This document shows, in pieces, positions 8,156-18,395 of a stretch of DNA of 64,000 bases; the first letter of the stretch is position 1, and each line of letters opens with the position of its first letter. The position numbers were made by a program, and so were the translations under genes. The notes under the pieces are model-generated. The model saw only the letters and a list, made by a program, of their open reading frames with translations. It had not been told where the DNA came from and did no database searches. The DNA comes from a virus, in IMG/VR virus record IMGVR_UViG_3300022837_000010, positions 1 to 64,000 of that record. The stretch is one strand, 5' to 3'.

Positions 8156-9291
8156 TGCCTGTAGAAAATATAATTAATAGTTTAATAACACCTAAAAATA
8201 TACGTAGTGGGGTAAATCTTTTACAAAATAATAAAGGAATTATAGATACATTAACAGGAATACCTATAGGTCCTGCGTCAGGTAGGGCTTATGTTAGAAA
8301 TCTTTCTGGTTCAACAACTCCTATAGATGAAAGTTTTTTTAATAACTCTCAATTAGGGGAAATTAAAAATCGAACCGCATCGGCGATGGCTGATAAAAGT
8401 ATGAAATATAATGTGGACAATCAAAGTATTCCAGTGAGAAAACCTTATGATAATTTTAACACAAGAAATAATGTGGTAGACTATACTTTAAGTACTCCCA
8501 TCTCTATGTCTGGAATTTTTTCTAACCCAATTACAGATATTGATGCAACCATGGGTAAATTTACATATAATCAAAACCAAGATGGTACTGTATCTGCAAT
8601 AGATAAACATGATTTTGATAGTTTTGGTGGAGGAGATGAAGCAACATATGGTGGAAAAATGGATATGTCTGGGCAACCTTATTCTACTGAAAAAGGATTA
8701 CCTTTTTTAGAACCACAGTTATATGAAGGAATAACATATCAAGGAGAAGAAATTGTACCTGATACATATGAGACACAGACGGATACTTCATATGAAAATA
8801 GAGATGATGTTTTGAAGAGAGCGACCGATAATTTTAAAGCAGGTTTAATATCTTCTTCCAAACTTGCTAGAATTGTAGGGGGTCAAGAAGGTTTGACAGG
8901 AGATGATGTAAATCAACCCTATTATAAAGATATCAATTTTATGAGAGATGACTGGACTAGATCTGGAATACCAATGAATATAAATCTAGGAAGAATATCT
9001 CAATTAGATAAATTAAGATCAAACAGAAGTTTTTCTAATTATATATATAATAATCAAAATATTCCTTCTCAAATTAGAAAAAATGCAAGACCTTTCGCAG
9101 ATATAAATACTACACCAATACACCAAATGCCCCAAGGATCACCTTCACAAATAAATACAGGTGGAGGTAGAGATTCTAGTCAAGGAAATACTCAAACAGG
9201 TTTTGGGAGAAGTGGAATGGGTAGAGATCCCAATGATAGAATGGCTATGGGTGGGCTTATAGATTTATATAGAAATGGAGGGTTTATCTAA
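8155..9291 (+). CDS. Hypothetical virion protein
   Basis: I start at the ATG at 8155, which overlaps the previous stop (TAATG) and has GGGAGAAGG just upstream, giving 378 residues. No known family is recognised. It is polar, Asn/Ser-rich and ends in MAMGGLIDLYRNGGFI, a Met/Gly-rich tail of the same style as the ends of the genes at 10115 and 44510. Tight coupling to the gp10-like gene and to the following small genes suggests a tail or ejection component. Confidence 0.65.
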   Translation: MPVENIINSLITPKNIRSGVNLLQNNKGIIDTLTGIPIGPASGRAYVRNLSGSTTPIDESFFNNSQLGEIKNRTASAMADKSMKYNVDNQSIPVRKPYDNFNTRNNVVDYTLSTPISMSGIFSNPITDIDATMGKFTYNQNQDGTVSAIDKHDFDSFGGGDEATYGGKMDMSGQPYSTEKGLPFLEPQLYEGITYQGEEIVPDTYETQTDTSYENRDDVLKRATDNFKAGLISSSKLARIVGGQEGLTGDDVNQPYYKDINFMRDDWTRSGIPMNINLGRISQLDKLRSNRSFSNYIYNNQNIPSQIRKNARPFADINTTPIHQMPQGSPSQINTGGGRDSSQGNTQTGFGRSGMGRDPNDRMAMGGLIDLYRNGGFI

Positions 9292-9455
9292 TGACAAAAA
9301 TTGTAGTAAGATTACCTGAACCTAAAAAAGAATATACGGAAGATAATCAAAGACAAATTAATAGAGCGTTGTCCACAGTAGTTGAACAATTAAACTCTAC
9401 ATTTTTAACACAGTTAAAAGAAAACTCGGAAAGGTTTACGTGGTTTAATGGCTAA
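9291..9455 (+). CDS. Small hypothetical protein (54 aa)
   Basis: An ORF beginning MTKIVVRLPEPKKEY and ending RFTWFNG, with its ATG overlapping the previous stop (TAATGA) and its end overlapping the next gene by 8 bases. The middle is predicted amphipathic helix (QRQINRALSTVVEQLNSTFL). This gene order and length recur in related marine phages as an unnamed small protein in the tail region. Real by coupling and coding character; function unknown. Confidence 0.65.
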   Translation: MTKIVVRLPEPKKEYTEDNQRQINRALSTVVEQLNSTFLTQLKENSERFTWFNG

Positions 9456-9774
9456 TATATATAAAAAAGTAAATACAGATTTAATAACTGCTACTGAACA
9501 AGATGTTTATACAGTTCCAAATAACGCAAGATCCTTAATTAAATCAATTCATATTTATAATGAGGGTGCAGGTTCTGCAGTAGTAACTATTAAAATTACA
9601 TCAGGGGGTGTGGATTATTTCTATGATAAACAAACTATAGCCGCAGATGCTCAACATGAATTTATTGTTAATATACTAATTTTAGAAGAAGATGATATAT
9701 TGAAAATGCTATCAGATATCACAGGACCAGACATAACAATTAGCATATTAGAAACCAGTAGAGAGGATAGATAA
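9448..9774 (+). CDS. Small beta-sandwich structural protein
   Basis: A 108-residue protein (MANIYKKVNTDLITATEQ) of alternating hydrophobic beta strands, with the pattern IKSIHIYNEGAGSAVVTIKI then YDKQTIAADAQHEF. The fold pattern resembles the protein at 58747-59094 (IGIRIANILATAITISVWL, then PPNSSVEL), suggesting a shared small virion-protein family. The last base of its stop overlaps the next ATG. Function unknown, probably a virion component. Confidence 0.65.
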   Translation: MANIYKKVNTDLITATEQDVYTVPNNARSLIKSIHIYNEGAGSAVVTIKITSGGVDYFYDKQTIAADAQHEFIVNILILEEDDILKMLSDITGPDITISILETSREDR

Positions 9775-10019
9775 TGTTTGTAGAACAAGAAGCAAGTGTA
9801 AGATATGAGACAATCGACGGTAAAAAGGTCCCGGTTATCACACCAAGAGTAGAGATAACTTTAAAGAATTTAGAGACAGGTCAAGAGTATAACTCTGACG
9901 CCGAAGCGATGAGCGATGTACAAAATGTAAGTACATCTACTAAACCAGAACATATATCTAGAAGTGTACATATAGTAGTAGAAGGCCTTGATTTAGGTGC
10001 TAATACTAATTTATTCTAG
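9774..10019 (+). CDS. Small hypothetical protein (81 aa)
   Basis: Begins MFVEQEASVRYETIDGKKVPVITPRVEITLK and overlaps the previous gene by one base. Residues 18-45 are strand-rich and the C-terminus (SRSVHIVVEGLDLGANTNLF) is hydrophobic. No family is recognised. It is the last gene before a 95-base gap that holds no ORF and only a weak short inverted repeat (CAAGT with ACTTG near 10070-10086, then TTTT). Confidence 0.6.
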   Translation: MFVEQEASVRYETIDGKKVPVITPRVEITLKNLETGQEYNSDAEAMSDVQNVSTSTKPEHISRSVHIVVEGLDLGANTNLF

Positions 10020-10114
10020 ATTGACTAAAGGTGAAAAGTCTAGTAAATTGGTATACAATAGCATATATACAAGTCTTGCAAACTTGCTTTTCAACAAATA
10101 AACTATAAAAAATT

Positions 10115-11617
10115 ATGGGATTCTTAAGTAAAATATTTAAACCAGTTTCAAAGGTACTAGATAAAATAATACCTAATGAAATTAAACCTGCTTTACCTTA
10201 TCTAGCAGCGTTTGCTCCTATGTTGGCACCTGGAATAATGGGTAGCTCAATGTTATCAAGAGGTTTAATGTCAGGTGGTTTAAATATTGGAGCTCAATTA
10301 GCACAAGAAGGCAATGAAGGTGAGGTCAATGCATTATCTGCTTTAATGGCAAGTGGTATTGGAGCTTTAAGTGCACCGGGATCAACAGGTGGGAGAACTC
10401 TTCCGGATGGAAGTGGAGGAAGTTATTCGCAAGTTATGGGTGGAGATAAATTAGCTAGTGTTGGAACCCCTAGTGCAGGTGAATACTTAAGAGGTGTGTC
10501 TGATACAGGTAGTTTTGCAGATAAAGGTTTAGAATTTTTAGGTGAAGGTGCAGATAAATTATCTGCTTTAAATGCAGCAGGTGCTGCAGACCCATTTAGT
10601 ACAGCTGGTTTAAAAGCAGCAGCACTTCCCTTTTCACAAGCTACAGGAGATTTAGCCTACGCAGATGCTCAAAGAGCTTTAAGAGATTATGAAGATTCAC
10701 AAAACGCAGATTCGGGATACGCTGAAGGTGATCAAAATAGAGGACTTGCTGTTAGAAGAGCTATGGAAAGAGGTGGCCATGAAGAACAAACTATTCAAGA
10801 TATGTTAGAGTCATTAGGTTATGAAGATCCAGATCCACAACCTTTAGCTTATGGTGGAAGAGTTAATGCAATGGGTGGTGGTATTATGTCTAATCAAAGA
10901 ATGAATTTTAGAGGTGGTGGAATGAGTTATATGCCAACAGAATCTCGTATGATGGGTAACCCTGCAGTTATGGAAACAATACAAGCCGGTGATGATATGA
11001 GAGAATTTAGAATTATGAATCCAAACATGGAAGATGTTGCAGACTATAGTATAGAGTTTAAAGAAGAAGTTAAAGAACCAGATTTTGGTGGTATAAAAGA
11101 AGCTATTGAAAATGTAGATATAAAAGAAAAAGAAGAAAATTTAGAGGATATAAAAGATTTAATGGCATATGAACCGGGAGAAGCTACAACAGGAGATTTA
11201 TATGATATGAAAAATCCTGATTACGATGGTATTAATCCAAAAGTTATTAGGGAATTTATAGAAGAGGGAATTCCATTGGGATATACTTCTCCTGAAGAAT
11301 ACTTTGATGATTTTTATGGAATAGGAAGTTTAAAAAAAGATAAACCTCAAAAAAAAATGATGGCTAAAGAGGGTGGTATAATGAATGGTTACAATATGGG
11401 TGGAAGTGTGTTACCTCAAGATATGGAAATGGATTACAGAGGTGGAGGATTTATTCCTATGGGCTCTAAAGAGAGAGCAGATGATGTCCCCGCAAGAGTA
11501 AGTAAAAATGAATTTGTAATGACTGCAGATGCAGTGAGAGCCGCGGGCGGCGGAAGTGTAAACCAAGGAGCAAAACGAATGTATGAATTAATGAATAACC
11601 TAGAGGCAAGAATATAA
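10115..11617 (+). CDS. Probable ejection/internal virion protein with Met/Gly-rich segments
   Basis: A 500-residue protein with an N-terminal helix (MGFLSKIFKPVSKVLDKIIP), a hydrophobic Ala/Gly-rich segment (about 28-75), then a polar body. The motif MERGGHEEQTIQDMLESLGY around residue 220 is shared with the protein at 44510-45832. Gly-Met-rich linkers (YGGRVNAMGGGI) follow. The C-terminus (ARVSKNEFVMTADAVRAAGG, then GAKRMYELMNNLE) is a motif seen in many marine phage proteins of unknown function. Mixed hydrophobic and Gly-rich composition fits DNA-ejection proteins; this is inference. Confidence 0.65.
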   Translation: MGFLSKIFKPVSKVLDKIIPNEIKPALPYLAAFAPMLAPGIMGSSMLSRGLMSGGLNIGAQLAQEGNEGEVNALSALMASGIGALSAPGSTGGRTLPDGSGGSYSQVMGGDKLASVGTPSAGEYLRGVSDTGSFADKGLEFLGEGADKLSALNAAGAADPFSTAGLKAAALPFSQATGDLAYADAQRALRDYEDSQNADSGYAEGDQNRGLAVRRAMERGGHEEQTIQDMLESLGYEDPDPQPLAYGGRVNAMGGGIMSNQRMNFRGGGMSYMPTESRMMGNPAVMETIQAGDDMREFRIMNPNMEDVADYSIEFKEEVKEPDFGGIKEAIENVDIKEKEENLEDIKDLMAYEPGEATTGDLYDMKNPDYDGINPKVIREFIEEGIPLGYTSPEEYFDDFYGIGSLKKDKPQKKMMAKEGGIMNGYNMGGSVLPQDMEMDYRGGGFIPMGSKERADDVPARVSKNEFVMTADAVRAAGGGSVNQGAKRMYELMNNLEARI

Positions 11618-12414
11618 TGGCATCAGAATTTGACACCATATCGACACAGATAACTAAACCTTCTCCGGTAATAGAAGGTTCATTAAGTAATTTTTTACCA
11701 TTTATTGACATGCTTTCCAAAGGAGCGGTCGACTCTTCTTTTTCAGGTATCAATACAGCTAACTACGATCCAAAAGTTGCAGCACAAAATGCACTACAGA
11801 CAGGTGCCGTATCAGCTGCAGGTGGTTTAGGAAGTTTAACAGGTACTGGAGCAGGTACAGGTCAAGGTTCAATTCAATCTTACATGTCGCCTTATCAACA
11901 ACAGGTAATGGATGCATCACTATCTGAATTTGATAGAAACGCAGCTGTACAACAAACAGGTTTAAGAGACCAGGCTATTCAATCGGGAGCTTATGGTGGT
12001 GGTAGAGAAGGTATTATGCAAGCTGAAACAATGAGAGGCAACAACATGGGTAGAGCACAACTTCAAGCAGGAATGTTAAATGATGCATTTATGCAAGCTC
12101 AACAAGCAAGAGGATTAGATTTACAAGCACAACAAGGTTTAGGACAATATCAACAAGCAATGGGTCAATCGCAACAAGGGTACCAGCAAGCTATTTTAGA
12201 TGCTAATCAAATTGCAGCGAGAGAAAAAGAGTTTGCACCATTCACACAATTAGGTTTAGTTGGTCAACAACTGGCTCAAATACAACCAGGAGCCTTCCCT
12301 ACTCAAACAGTAGGTTACGCACCACCAGCAGCACCGGCTAGTCCGATGTCACAGTTTCTAGGAGCGGGAGCAGGTGGAGCAGGTATTATGGGTAAACTAG
12401 GACTATTCGGATAA
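11617..12414 (+). CDS. Probable internal virion protein, Gln/Ala/Gly-rich
   Basis: A 265-residue protein whose core reads YMSPYQQQVMDASLSEFDRN, followed by a GAYGGGREG loop and a long helical Gln/Ala-rich region (residues 150-200). The SPYQQQV and GAFGGGREG-type motifs recur in marine phage proteins encoded next to ejection proteins. It starts at an ATG overlapping the previous stop and its stop overlaps the next ATG (TAATGAG), so the three genes are translationally linked. Function inferred only from context. Confidence 0.65.
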   Translation: MASEFDTISTQITKPSPVIEGSLSNFLPFIDMLSKGAVDSSFSGINTANYDPKVAAQNALQTGAVSAAGGLGSLTGTGAGTGQGSIQSYMSPYQQQVMDASLSEFDRNAAVQQTGLRDQAIQSGAYGGGREGIMQAETMRGNNMGRAQLQAGMLNDAFMQAQQARGLDLQAQQGLGQYQQAMGQSQQGYQQAILDANQIAAREKEFAPFTQLGLVGQQLAQIQPGAFPTQTVGYAPPAAPASPMSQFLGAGAGGAGIMGKLGLFG

Positions 12415-13625
12415 TGAGTAAAATTTTAAGACGACCAATGTTTAGAGGGGGTGGTAAAGTTTCTAGTTATGGAAATGGTATTACTTCACCATTAGTACCC
12501 GGTTATGCCGGTGGTGGAAGTATTAATACACCAAGAAGAGGTTTAGTATCTTTAGCAGGAGGCTACGCAGGAATGGGACAACCTCTTTATAATAATCCAC
12601 AATTATTTTCAATAGATGATGTATTAGCACAAACAGGTCAAGCCATGACAGGTCAAGCCATTATGAATTATGCTAATAAAAATAATATGTCTATGAAACC
12701 AAATGTAGGAGATGAATTTAAAATAAATGAAATGACTACTTTCTATCCAGATGGAGATACAAAAGTTGAAATAGGAGAAGGAGAAAATATTCAAGAAATA
12801 GATTTTAAAGATATAGAAAAATATACCGGAGAAAAACCTGAAGTTATAAAACCATATCCAGGATCAGACGATACTCAAGGAACGTTACCTGAACTATTAG
12901 AAAAAGTAACTATGACTGATAAAAAAGATTCATTAGGTAATGAAATTTATACAGGGAACCAAGGAGATCTTACTTCAAAAATAGATACTTCTTTAGCTAA
13001 TGGTGTTTTAGAAAAACAAAATAAAGTTTCAGATGATTCAGAATTAACTTTAGAAGAAATTAAAGACTCATTGGGTGGAGGTAAGGCATTTGGCAGAGAT
13101 GCAACGGATATGTTATTGAGATTTTCTGGAGCAGAAGGTGATACTGTAGCAGAGAAATTTAAAAACTATGCTGCACTAGAGTCTAAAGCAGGTCCTAGTA
13201 GAACTGAAACAATTGATCAAGCAGCAGCTACGTTTATGCTTAAAGATAAATTACAAACTAAAAGAGATAAAGCTAAAGTTGATATGATGAGAGCAGATGT
13301 AGATTATAAAATTTCTGCTGGAAAAGAATTAAATATATCCGAAAGTATTTTTGAAGCTACTAAAAATGGACAAACAACAGATAAAAAATTAGCAATAGGG
13401 ATTCAAAGAGCAACTTCTCCAACAACTGGAAAAAGATATAACTTTTTTGGTACTTTAAAAGCAGAAGATTTAAAGGAAGTATTGTCTTCAGGACAACTAA
13501 AAGCAGGGGATACTTTAATTGTAAAACAAACTATTAAAGATGAAGATTCAGGAATAGACAAAGTAATTAAAAAAATTATAGAAATACAACCAAACGGTTC
13601 CGGATTAGAAATTTTTAACCTTTAG
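12414..13625 (+). CDS. Hypothetical virion protein with MFRGGG N-terminus
   Basis: A 403-residue protein starting MSKILRRPMFRGGGKVSSYG. The PMFRGGG and GYAGGGS signature near the N-terminus marks a family often found among marine phage ejection-region genes. The body is acidic and Lys-rich, mostly helical between residues 180 and 330, with no enzymatic motif. It lies immediately upstream of the 1513-residue protein with a good AGGAGAATAA site between them. Probably packaged in the capsid; unproven. Confidence 0.6.
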   Translation: MSKILRRPMFRGGGKVSSYGNGITSPLVPGYAGGGSINTPRRGLVSLAGGYAGMGQPLYNNPQLFSIDDVLAQTGQAMTGQAIMNYANKNNMSMKPNVGDEFKINEMTTFYPDGDTKVEIGEGENIQEIDFKDIEKYTGEKPEVIKPYPGSDDTQGTLPELLEKVTMTDKKDSLGNEIYTGNQGDLTSKIDTSLANGVLEKQNKVSDDSELTLEEIKDSLGGGKAFGRDATDMLLRFSGAEGDTVAEKFKNYAALESKAGPSRTETIDQAAATFMLKDKLQTKRDKAKVDMMRADVDYKISAGKELNISESIFEATKNGQTTDKKLAIGIQRATSPTTGKRYNFFGTLKAEDLKEVLSSGQLKAGDTLIVKQTIKDEDSGIDKVIKKIIEIQPNGSGLEIFNL

Positions 13626-13633
13626 GAGAATAA

Positions 13634-16600
13634 ATGGCTGATTATAGCGATAACGTTAACGCATTATTTCCTGGTCTTAATTCTACAACTACTAGTTCAA
13701 AAAAGAATACTGCTCAATTATTTGGAAAAGAAGTAGGGGTTAGTAGTTTAGGTTCATTTTTTGCAGGTATAGGCTCTGGTCTTTTTAAAATACCAGAAGG
13801 ATTTGTGTCGCTAGGTGCTAACTTAATAGACCTAGGTGCAGATACAAACACGGCTCAAGAAGTAGAAGAATTTTTTGCTAAAATAAATCCATTTGATGAG
13901 TATGCTGAAGCAACTGCTGCAGGTAGAATTAGTGAAATACTTACAAACATTGCGGTGCCTGTTGGTATAGCTGGTAGTGTTGCTAGTAAATTAAGCAAGG
14001 GAGCATTGGCTGCTAAAAAATCTGGAAATTATTTTAAAGTATTAGATGATGATGGAGTTCCTGTTTTAGAAGCTTTAAAAAAAGGACAAAAAATAAAATC
14101 AGTAGATAGACTAGCAAAGTTAAATAGAAAAGGACAAGCTGCTCAATTAGGTATTACAGGTTTAGCATCAGGTGCTGCCGAAGCTGCCTTTGTAGATGAT
14201 CCAGAAGATGTAGGAACATTTGGAGATTTGTTTGGTGGAGGACCAACTGAACTAGAAAGAGGGAATGATTATGATCCTGAAAGAGAATTATATAATAGAT
14301 TAAAATTAGGAATAGAAGGAGCAGCATTTACAGGAATTATAAGTACAGCTGGAAAAGGAGTTAAACAATTAGCAGATGCTACCAAAGCAGGTAGGGTTGC
14401 ACAAACTAAAACAGGTAGAGCATTGGATTGGTTTTCCGAAAAGTTAAGACCACGTAGTGCAAAAAATAAACAATATTTTGAAAACGAAATGAGCTACAAA
14501 GGAAAATTAGGAGGAGATCAAAATTTTGTAGAGAATCTTGCTTTTCAATTAGATGATCAATTAGATTCAGTTATGCCCACCTTAAATAGATGGTTTGGAG
14601 ATAGAGGAACTGTAGCTAAAACAAAATTACTTCAACAAGCTAAAAAAACAATTCTATCTAATTTAGATCCTGAAAATATAAAATTTGGTACAATAGATAG
14701 ACGTAATTTAAAAACTGGTGAGTTTATGAAAGACAAAGAAAAATTTGATCTTTTAAAAGAAAGATTTATAAAACAAGGTATGTCTCCTAAAGAAGCAACA
14801 GCCAAAGCATTAAAAGAAGCTCCTAATGAACAACAATTAAAAGTTCTTATGCCTGCAATTAATATTAGAGAAGCTAAAATATTAGATGATATGTTAAGAT
14901 CCACTTCAAAAGAATTTGGTAAAGATTTAGATCCTAAATTATTAAGTCAAAAAAATCCTGCTAACTTTAAAAGAGATATAAAAAAAGCAGACATATTAAG
15001 TAAGCAAGAAAGACAAGGAGTTATTGGAACTTTAAATGACATGAGACAAACATGGGGTGATCTACTTGCTATCGAAGGAAGGTCTTTAGATACTTCTAAA
15101 GGTGTAAAAATTAAAGGAGGTAAACCAGTTCCAACAGGTAAATCTACTTTTGATAGGTGGAAAGAAATAATGCCTAAAATGATTACTGATCGTTTAGATA
15201 CAGGATATTTAGTATTTAAAAATAATTCTCTTCGACTGGCTGATAATGTAGCTCCCGCTAAAGAATTAATGAAAAAAGAAGAAACAAGTATTAAAAAAAT
15301 TGCTGAAGGTTTAGGTGTTAAAATAGGTAACAGTGAGGCTAAAAAAATTGTTAATGATATTGTTGCAACTGCGAGACTAGATAAAAAAATTCCTTTATTA
15401 GAAAAAGGTAGTGTGTTATTTAAAATTCCAAATTATTTTGTAGATAAATCTTTTGCATCCTACGCGGCTAAATTTCCTAACAAACAATTAATTCAATTAA
15501 CAGATGAAACTCAAGCAGTTGCTAATAGATTATTAGGTAAAGATGAAAGTGTTATGTCTGTTATATTAAATGGAAGTAGTATGTTGTCTACGGTAGTTAG
15601 AAGAGATGATTTTTATAGAACTTTATTAAATAATTCTAATGATATTAAAGTAGCCAGAGGTGCAAGAATAGAAGAATTAGTAAAACAAGGAATGTCTAGA
15701 GAAGAAGCATCCGCTAAAGCTCCTATCCAAACTTTTTTTGATACTGAAGAAGAATTAATAAAAGCAACCGGTGCAAAAGCTGGAGACTACAGAAAAATTG
15801 CAACAGTATCTGCAAGAGGAGAAGAAGGTTTAGAACAAATTAATCCACTCGTGGATAGAAATAAAACAAGAACTTTATTAAAAGGAGAAATAGATCCCAA
15901 GACAGGAGAAAATATTTGGGCAGAAGAAGCTAATCAAGTTTTAAGAAAACCTAGTTTCAAAGAAATGTACGATCAATACACTTCAGGAGTTGGAGTAAAT
16001 CCAGGAGAAACATTTGAAGCTTATCAAAAAAGGGCTAACAAAGAATTTTTAGTAGATGTTGCTAGCATTAATCCTCTAACAGGTAAGTGGACTTTAAACG
16101 GTAATGCTGATGCATTATATAATGTAAACAAAAATTTAATTACACCGGATAGTGGTTTGGCTGCGCAGATATATAAAAATTTAATTTTATATCCAAAAGC
16201 AACTTCTCAAATGGCAAAAACAGTACTGGGTCCATTTACTCATATGCGTAATTTTTTAAGTGCTGGAGCTTTTGCAACTGCTAATGGTATTATTCCTTTT
16301 CTAGGAGCTAAAGGTGCGGCAAGAGATGCCTTAAGAGCCATACAATTAGGTCCAAGAAGTAAAGAAGGAAACGCATTGTATAAAGAATTATTGGAAAGAG
16401 GAGTAGTAAACTCTCAAGCTCAACTATCTGATTTAAAAGAACTATTAAAAGATATAGATTTTGGTGGAACATTTGGTTCAATTAAAGCATTTAATAAATT
16501 AGCTAAAGTATTATCTAGAAGTAAAAAATTTGCACAAGATGCCTACACAGCTGAAGATGATTTTTGGAAAATATTTTCTTATCTAAAAGAAAAAGATAGA

Positions 16601-18175
16601 TTATTTAATGCTTATTCAAAAGCATTTGATGGTTCTTCTATTGGTAAAGGTGGCACGTTTGTAAACATGGCGGGTAAAACTGTAAGACTTAATAAAGATA
16701 CTGTTGCTGAAGAAGCTGCTGAAATTGTTAGAAATAATATTCCAAACTATGCTTATGTTTCTGATTTTGTAAAAGGTTTACGTCAATATCCTATCGGTAA
16801 TTTTGTATCTTTCCCTGCGGAAATTTTAAGAACAGGAACTAATATTGTTCAAAGAGGATTAGATGAAATATTTTATACAGTTAAACTATCTAATGGGGAA
16901 ACTGTTAAACCATTAAGAGCAATTGGTTTACAAAGATTAATTGGTATGGGAGTAACAACAAGCGCAGTTCCATATGCAGCGGTGGCCGCAGGTCAAGCAC
17001 TGTATGATGTTAGCGAAGATGAATTAAAAGCAATGAGAAGATATGTAGCTAGTTGGTCTAAAAATTCTACACTAATTCCCTTAAGAGGAGAAGATGGTAA
17101 ACTTAAATATATAGATTTTTCACACATGAACGCTTATGACACTTTAACAAGACCTATTCAAACGGTAATCAATGCAGTGCAATTAGGCGAACAAGATAAA
17201 AACGGAATTATGGATGACTTTATGAAAGGTTTATTTACTTCAACTAAAGAATTAGCGGAGCCTTTTATTTCGGAATCAATTTGGACGCAAGCTTTAGCAG
17301 ATGTTTTTGTAAGAGGTGGTAAAACAAGAGATGGTTTTAGAGTGTATAATGAAAATGATACAAAAGGAAATCAATTATATAATAGTTTAGCTCATTTAGG
17401 TAAGTCTCAACTTCCTCTTAACTGGAAACAATTAGAAAGATTAAATTTATCTATGAAACCAAAAGATAGTAGTGGAAGATTTGATGAAAGGGGTAGAGAT
17501 TTTGAATTAGGAAATGAAGTAGCAGGTATGATTGGTGCAAGAGCTATTGAAATAGAACCGGAAAAAGCTATAACATATAAAATAGCAGATTATGCTAGAG
17601 GCACAAGAAATTCTAAATCTTTATTTACTAGAGAAGTTTTAAAAGGAGGTATTAAAACTCCAGAACAAATATATGAAGCTTATTTAAATGCTAATAAAGC
17701 TTTATTTAAAGTTCAAAAAAATATGGCTGATGATATGAGTGCAGCTAGATTATTGGGAATGACTGAAGATGAAATGGAAACAGAAGTTTTAGATAGAATA
17801 GGTGGTGTAAACTATGAAACTTTAACTGAAAATATTTTTAGACCTTTAAATATTACTACAAATACTATTAATTCTTTTCAAGAAATAGCCGATGCATTAG
17901 GAATTTCTAATCCATTAGATTCAGTAATAGATTCATTAAGTGAATTACAAGAATTATTGAGTGAGTATTCTTTAACTAATAAAGATTTACCACAATTAAA
18001 AAACCCTTTTAATACACCTCCTCTTCCTAATTTGGTAAACAATATAAAAGCTCCTTTCCAACAGTTAGGATTTTTAGGAGAAAATCAAACTAGTGTTGGT
18101 AGTACAGGTGTATTACCTTCTTTTGATAAGTTACCTACTAACGAAAAATATAAAACTTTATTCCCTAGAGGCTAA
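13634..18175 (+). CDS. Giant internal virion/ejection protein (1513 aa)
   Basis: The largest protein in the window. Residues 35-70 and 100-130 are hydrophobic Gly/Ala-rich stretches (SLGSFFAGIGSGLF, ISEILTNIAVPVGIAGSVAS), and others occur near 860-890 (MRNFLSAGAFATANGIIPFLG) and 1100-1120. The rest is Lys/Glu-rich and helical. I see no lysozyme, protease or polymerase motif. Size, membrane-active segments and place between tail and lysis genes fit the large ejection protein that podoviruses push across the cell envelope. That role is inference. Confidence 0.7.
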   Translation: MADYSDNVNALFPGLNSTTTSSKKNTAQLFGKEVGVSSLGSFFAGIGSGLFKIPEGFVSLGANLIDLGADTNTAQEVEEFFAKINPFDEYAEATAAGRISEILTNIAVPVGIAGSVASKLSKGALAAKKSGNYFKVLDDDGVPVLEALKKGQKIKSVDRLAKLNRKGQAAQLGITGLASGAAEAAFVDDPEDVGTFGDLFGGGPTELERGNDYDPERELYNRLKLGIEGAAFTGIISTAGKGVKQLADATKAGRVAQTKTGRALDWFSEKLRPRSAKNKQYFENEMSYKGKLGGDQNFVENLAFQLDDQLDSVMPTLNRWFGDRGTVAKTKLLQQAKKTILSNLDPENIKFGTIDRRNLKTGEFMKDKEKFDLLKERFIKQGMSPKEATAKALKEAPNEQQLKVLMPAINIREAKILDDMLRSTSKEFGKDLDPKLLSQKNPANFKRDIKKADILSKQERQGVIGTLNDMRQTWGDLLAIEGRSLDTSKGVKIKGGKPVPTGKSTFDRWKEIMPKMITDRLDTGYLVFKNNSLRLADNVAPAKELMKKEETSIKKIAEGLGVKIGNSEAKKIVNDIVATARLDKKIPLLEKGSVLFKIPNYFVDKSFASYAAKFPNKQLIQLTDETQAVANRLLGKDESVMSVILNGSSMLSTVVRRDDFYRTLLNNSNDIKVARGARIEELVKQGMSREEASAKAPIQTFFDTEEELIKATGAKAGDYRKIATVSARGEEGLEQINPLVDRNKTRTLLKGEIDPKTGENIWAEEANQVLRKPSFKEMYDQYTSGVGVNPGETFEAYQKRANKEFLVDVASINPLTGKWTLNGNADALYNVNKNLITPDSGLAAQIYKNLILYPKATSQMAKTVLGPFTHMRNFLSAGAFATANGIIPFLGAKGAARDALRAIQLGPRSKEGNALYKELLERGVVNSQAQLSDLKELLKDIDFGGTFGSIKAFNKLAKVLSRSKKFAQDAYTAEDDFWKIFSYLKEKDRLFNAYSKAFDGSSIGKGGTFVNMAGKTVRLNKDTVAEEAAEIVRNNIPNYAYVSDFVKGLRQYPIGNFVSFPAEILRTGTNIVQRGLDEIFYTVKLSNGETVKPLRAIGLQRLIGMGVTTSAVPYAAVAAGQALYDVSEDELKAMRRYVASWSKNSTLIPLRGEDGKLKYIDFSHMNAYDTLTRPIQTVINAVQLGEQDKNGIMDDFMKGLFTSTKELAEPFISESIWTQALADVFVRGGKTRDGFRVYNENDTKGNQLYNSLAHLGKSQLPLNWKQLERLNLSMKPKDSSGRFDERGRDFELGNEVAGMIGARAIEIEPEKAITYKIADYARGTRNSKSLFTREVLKGGIKTPEQIYEAYLNANKALFKVQKNMADDMSAARLLGMTEDEMETEVLDRIGGVNYETLTENIFRPLNITTNTINSFQEIADALGISNPLDSVIDSLSELQELLSEYSLTNKDLPQLKNPFNTPPLPNLVNNIKAPFQQLGFLGENQTSVGSTGVLPSFDKLPTNEKYKTLFPRG

Positions 18176-18179
18176 ACCT

Positions 18180-18395
18180 ATGGCTATTGAACCCAAAACA
18201 ACCCGAGAACATATCTTATCCCTTTACGGACACATGACTGGAATCAAAAAAGAAATTGTTAAGAACAAACAAGACCTTAAACATATTCACGAAGATGTCG
18301 AGAAAATGGGCGGTAAGATAGATAAGATCTATTGGGTTCTTTTAGTAGCTGCGGGAACAACTACACTCTTCGTGATAGACCTTTTGGTAAGATGA
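18180..18395 (+). CDS. Small coiled-coil plus membrane-segment protein (XhlA/holin-like)
   Basis: I start at the ATG at 18180, five bases after the previous stop, giving 71 residues. Residues 10-45 are heptad-like and charged (GIKKEIVKNKQDLKHIHEDVEKMG), and residues 50-69 form one transmembrane helix (WVLLVAAGTTTLFVIDLLV). This layout matches haemolysin XhlA-like lysis accessory proteins. It overlaps the next gene by ATGA and is two genes upstream of the endolysin, so it is probably part of the lysis cassette. Confidence 0.7.
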   Translation: MAIEPKTTREHILSLYGHMTGIKKEIVKNKQDLKHIHEDVEKMGGKIDKIYWVLLVAAGTTTLFVIDLLVR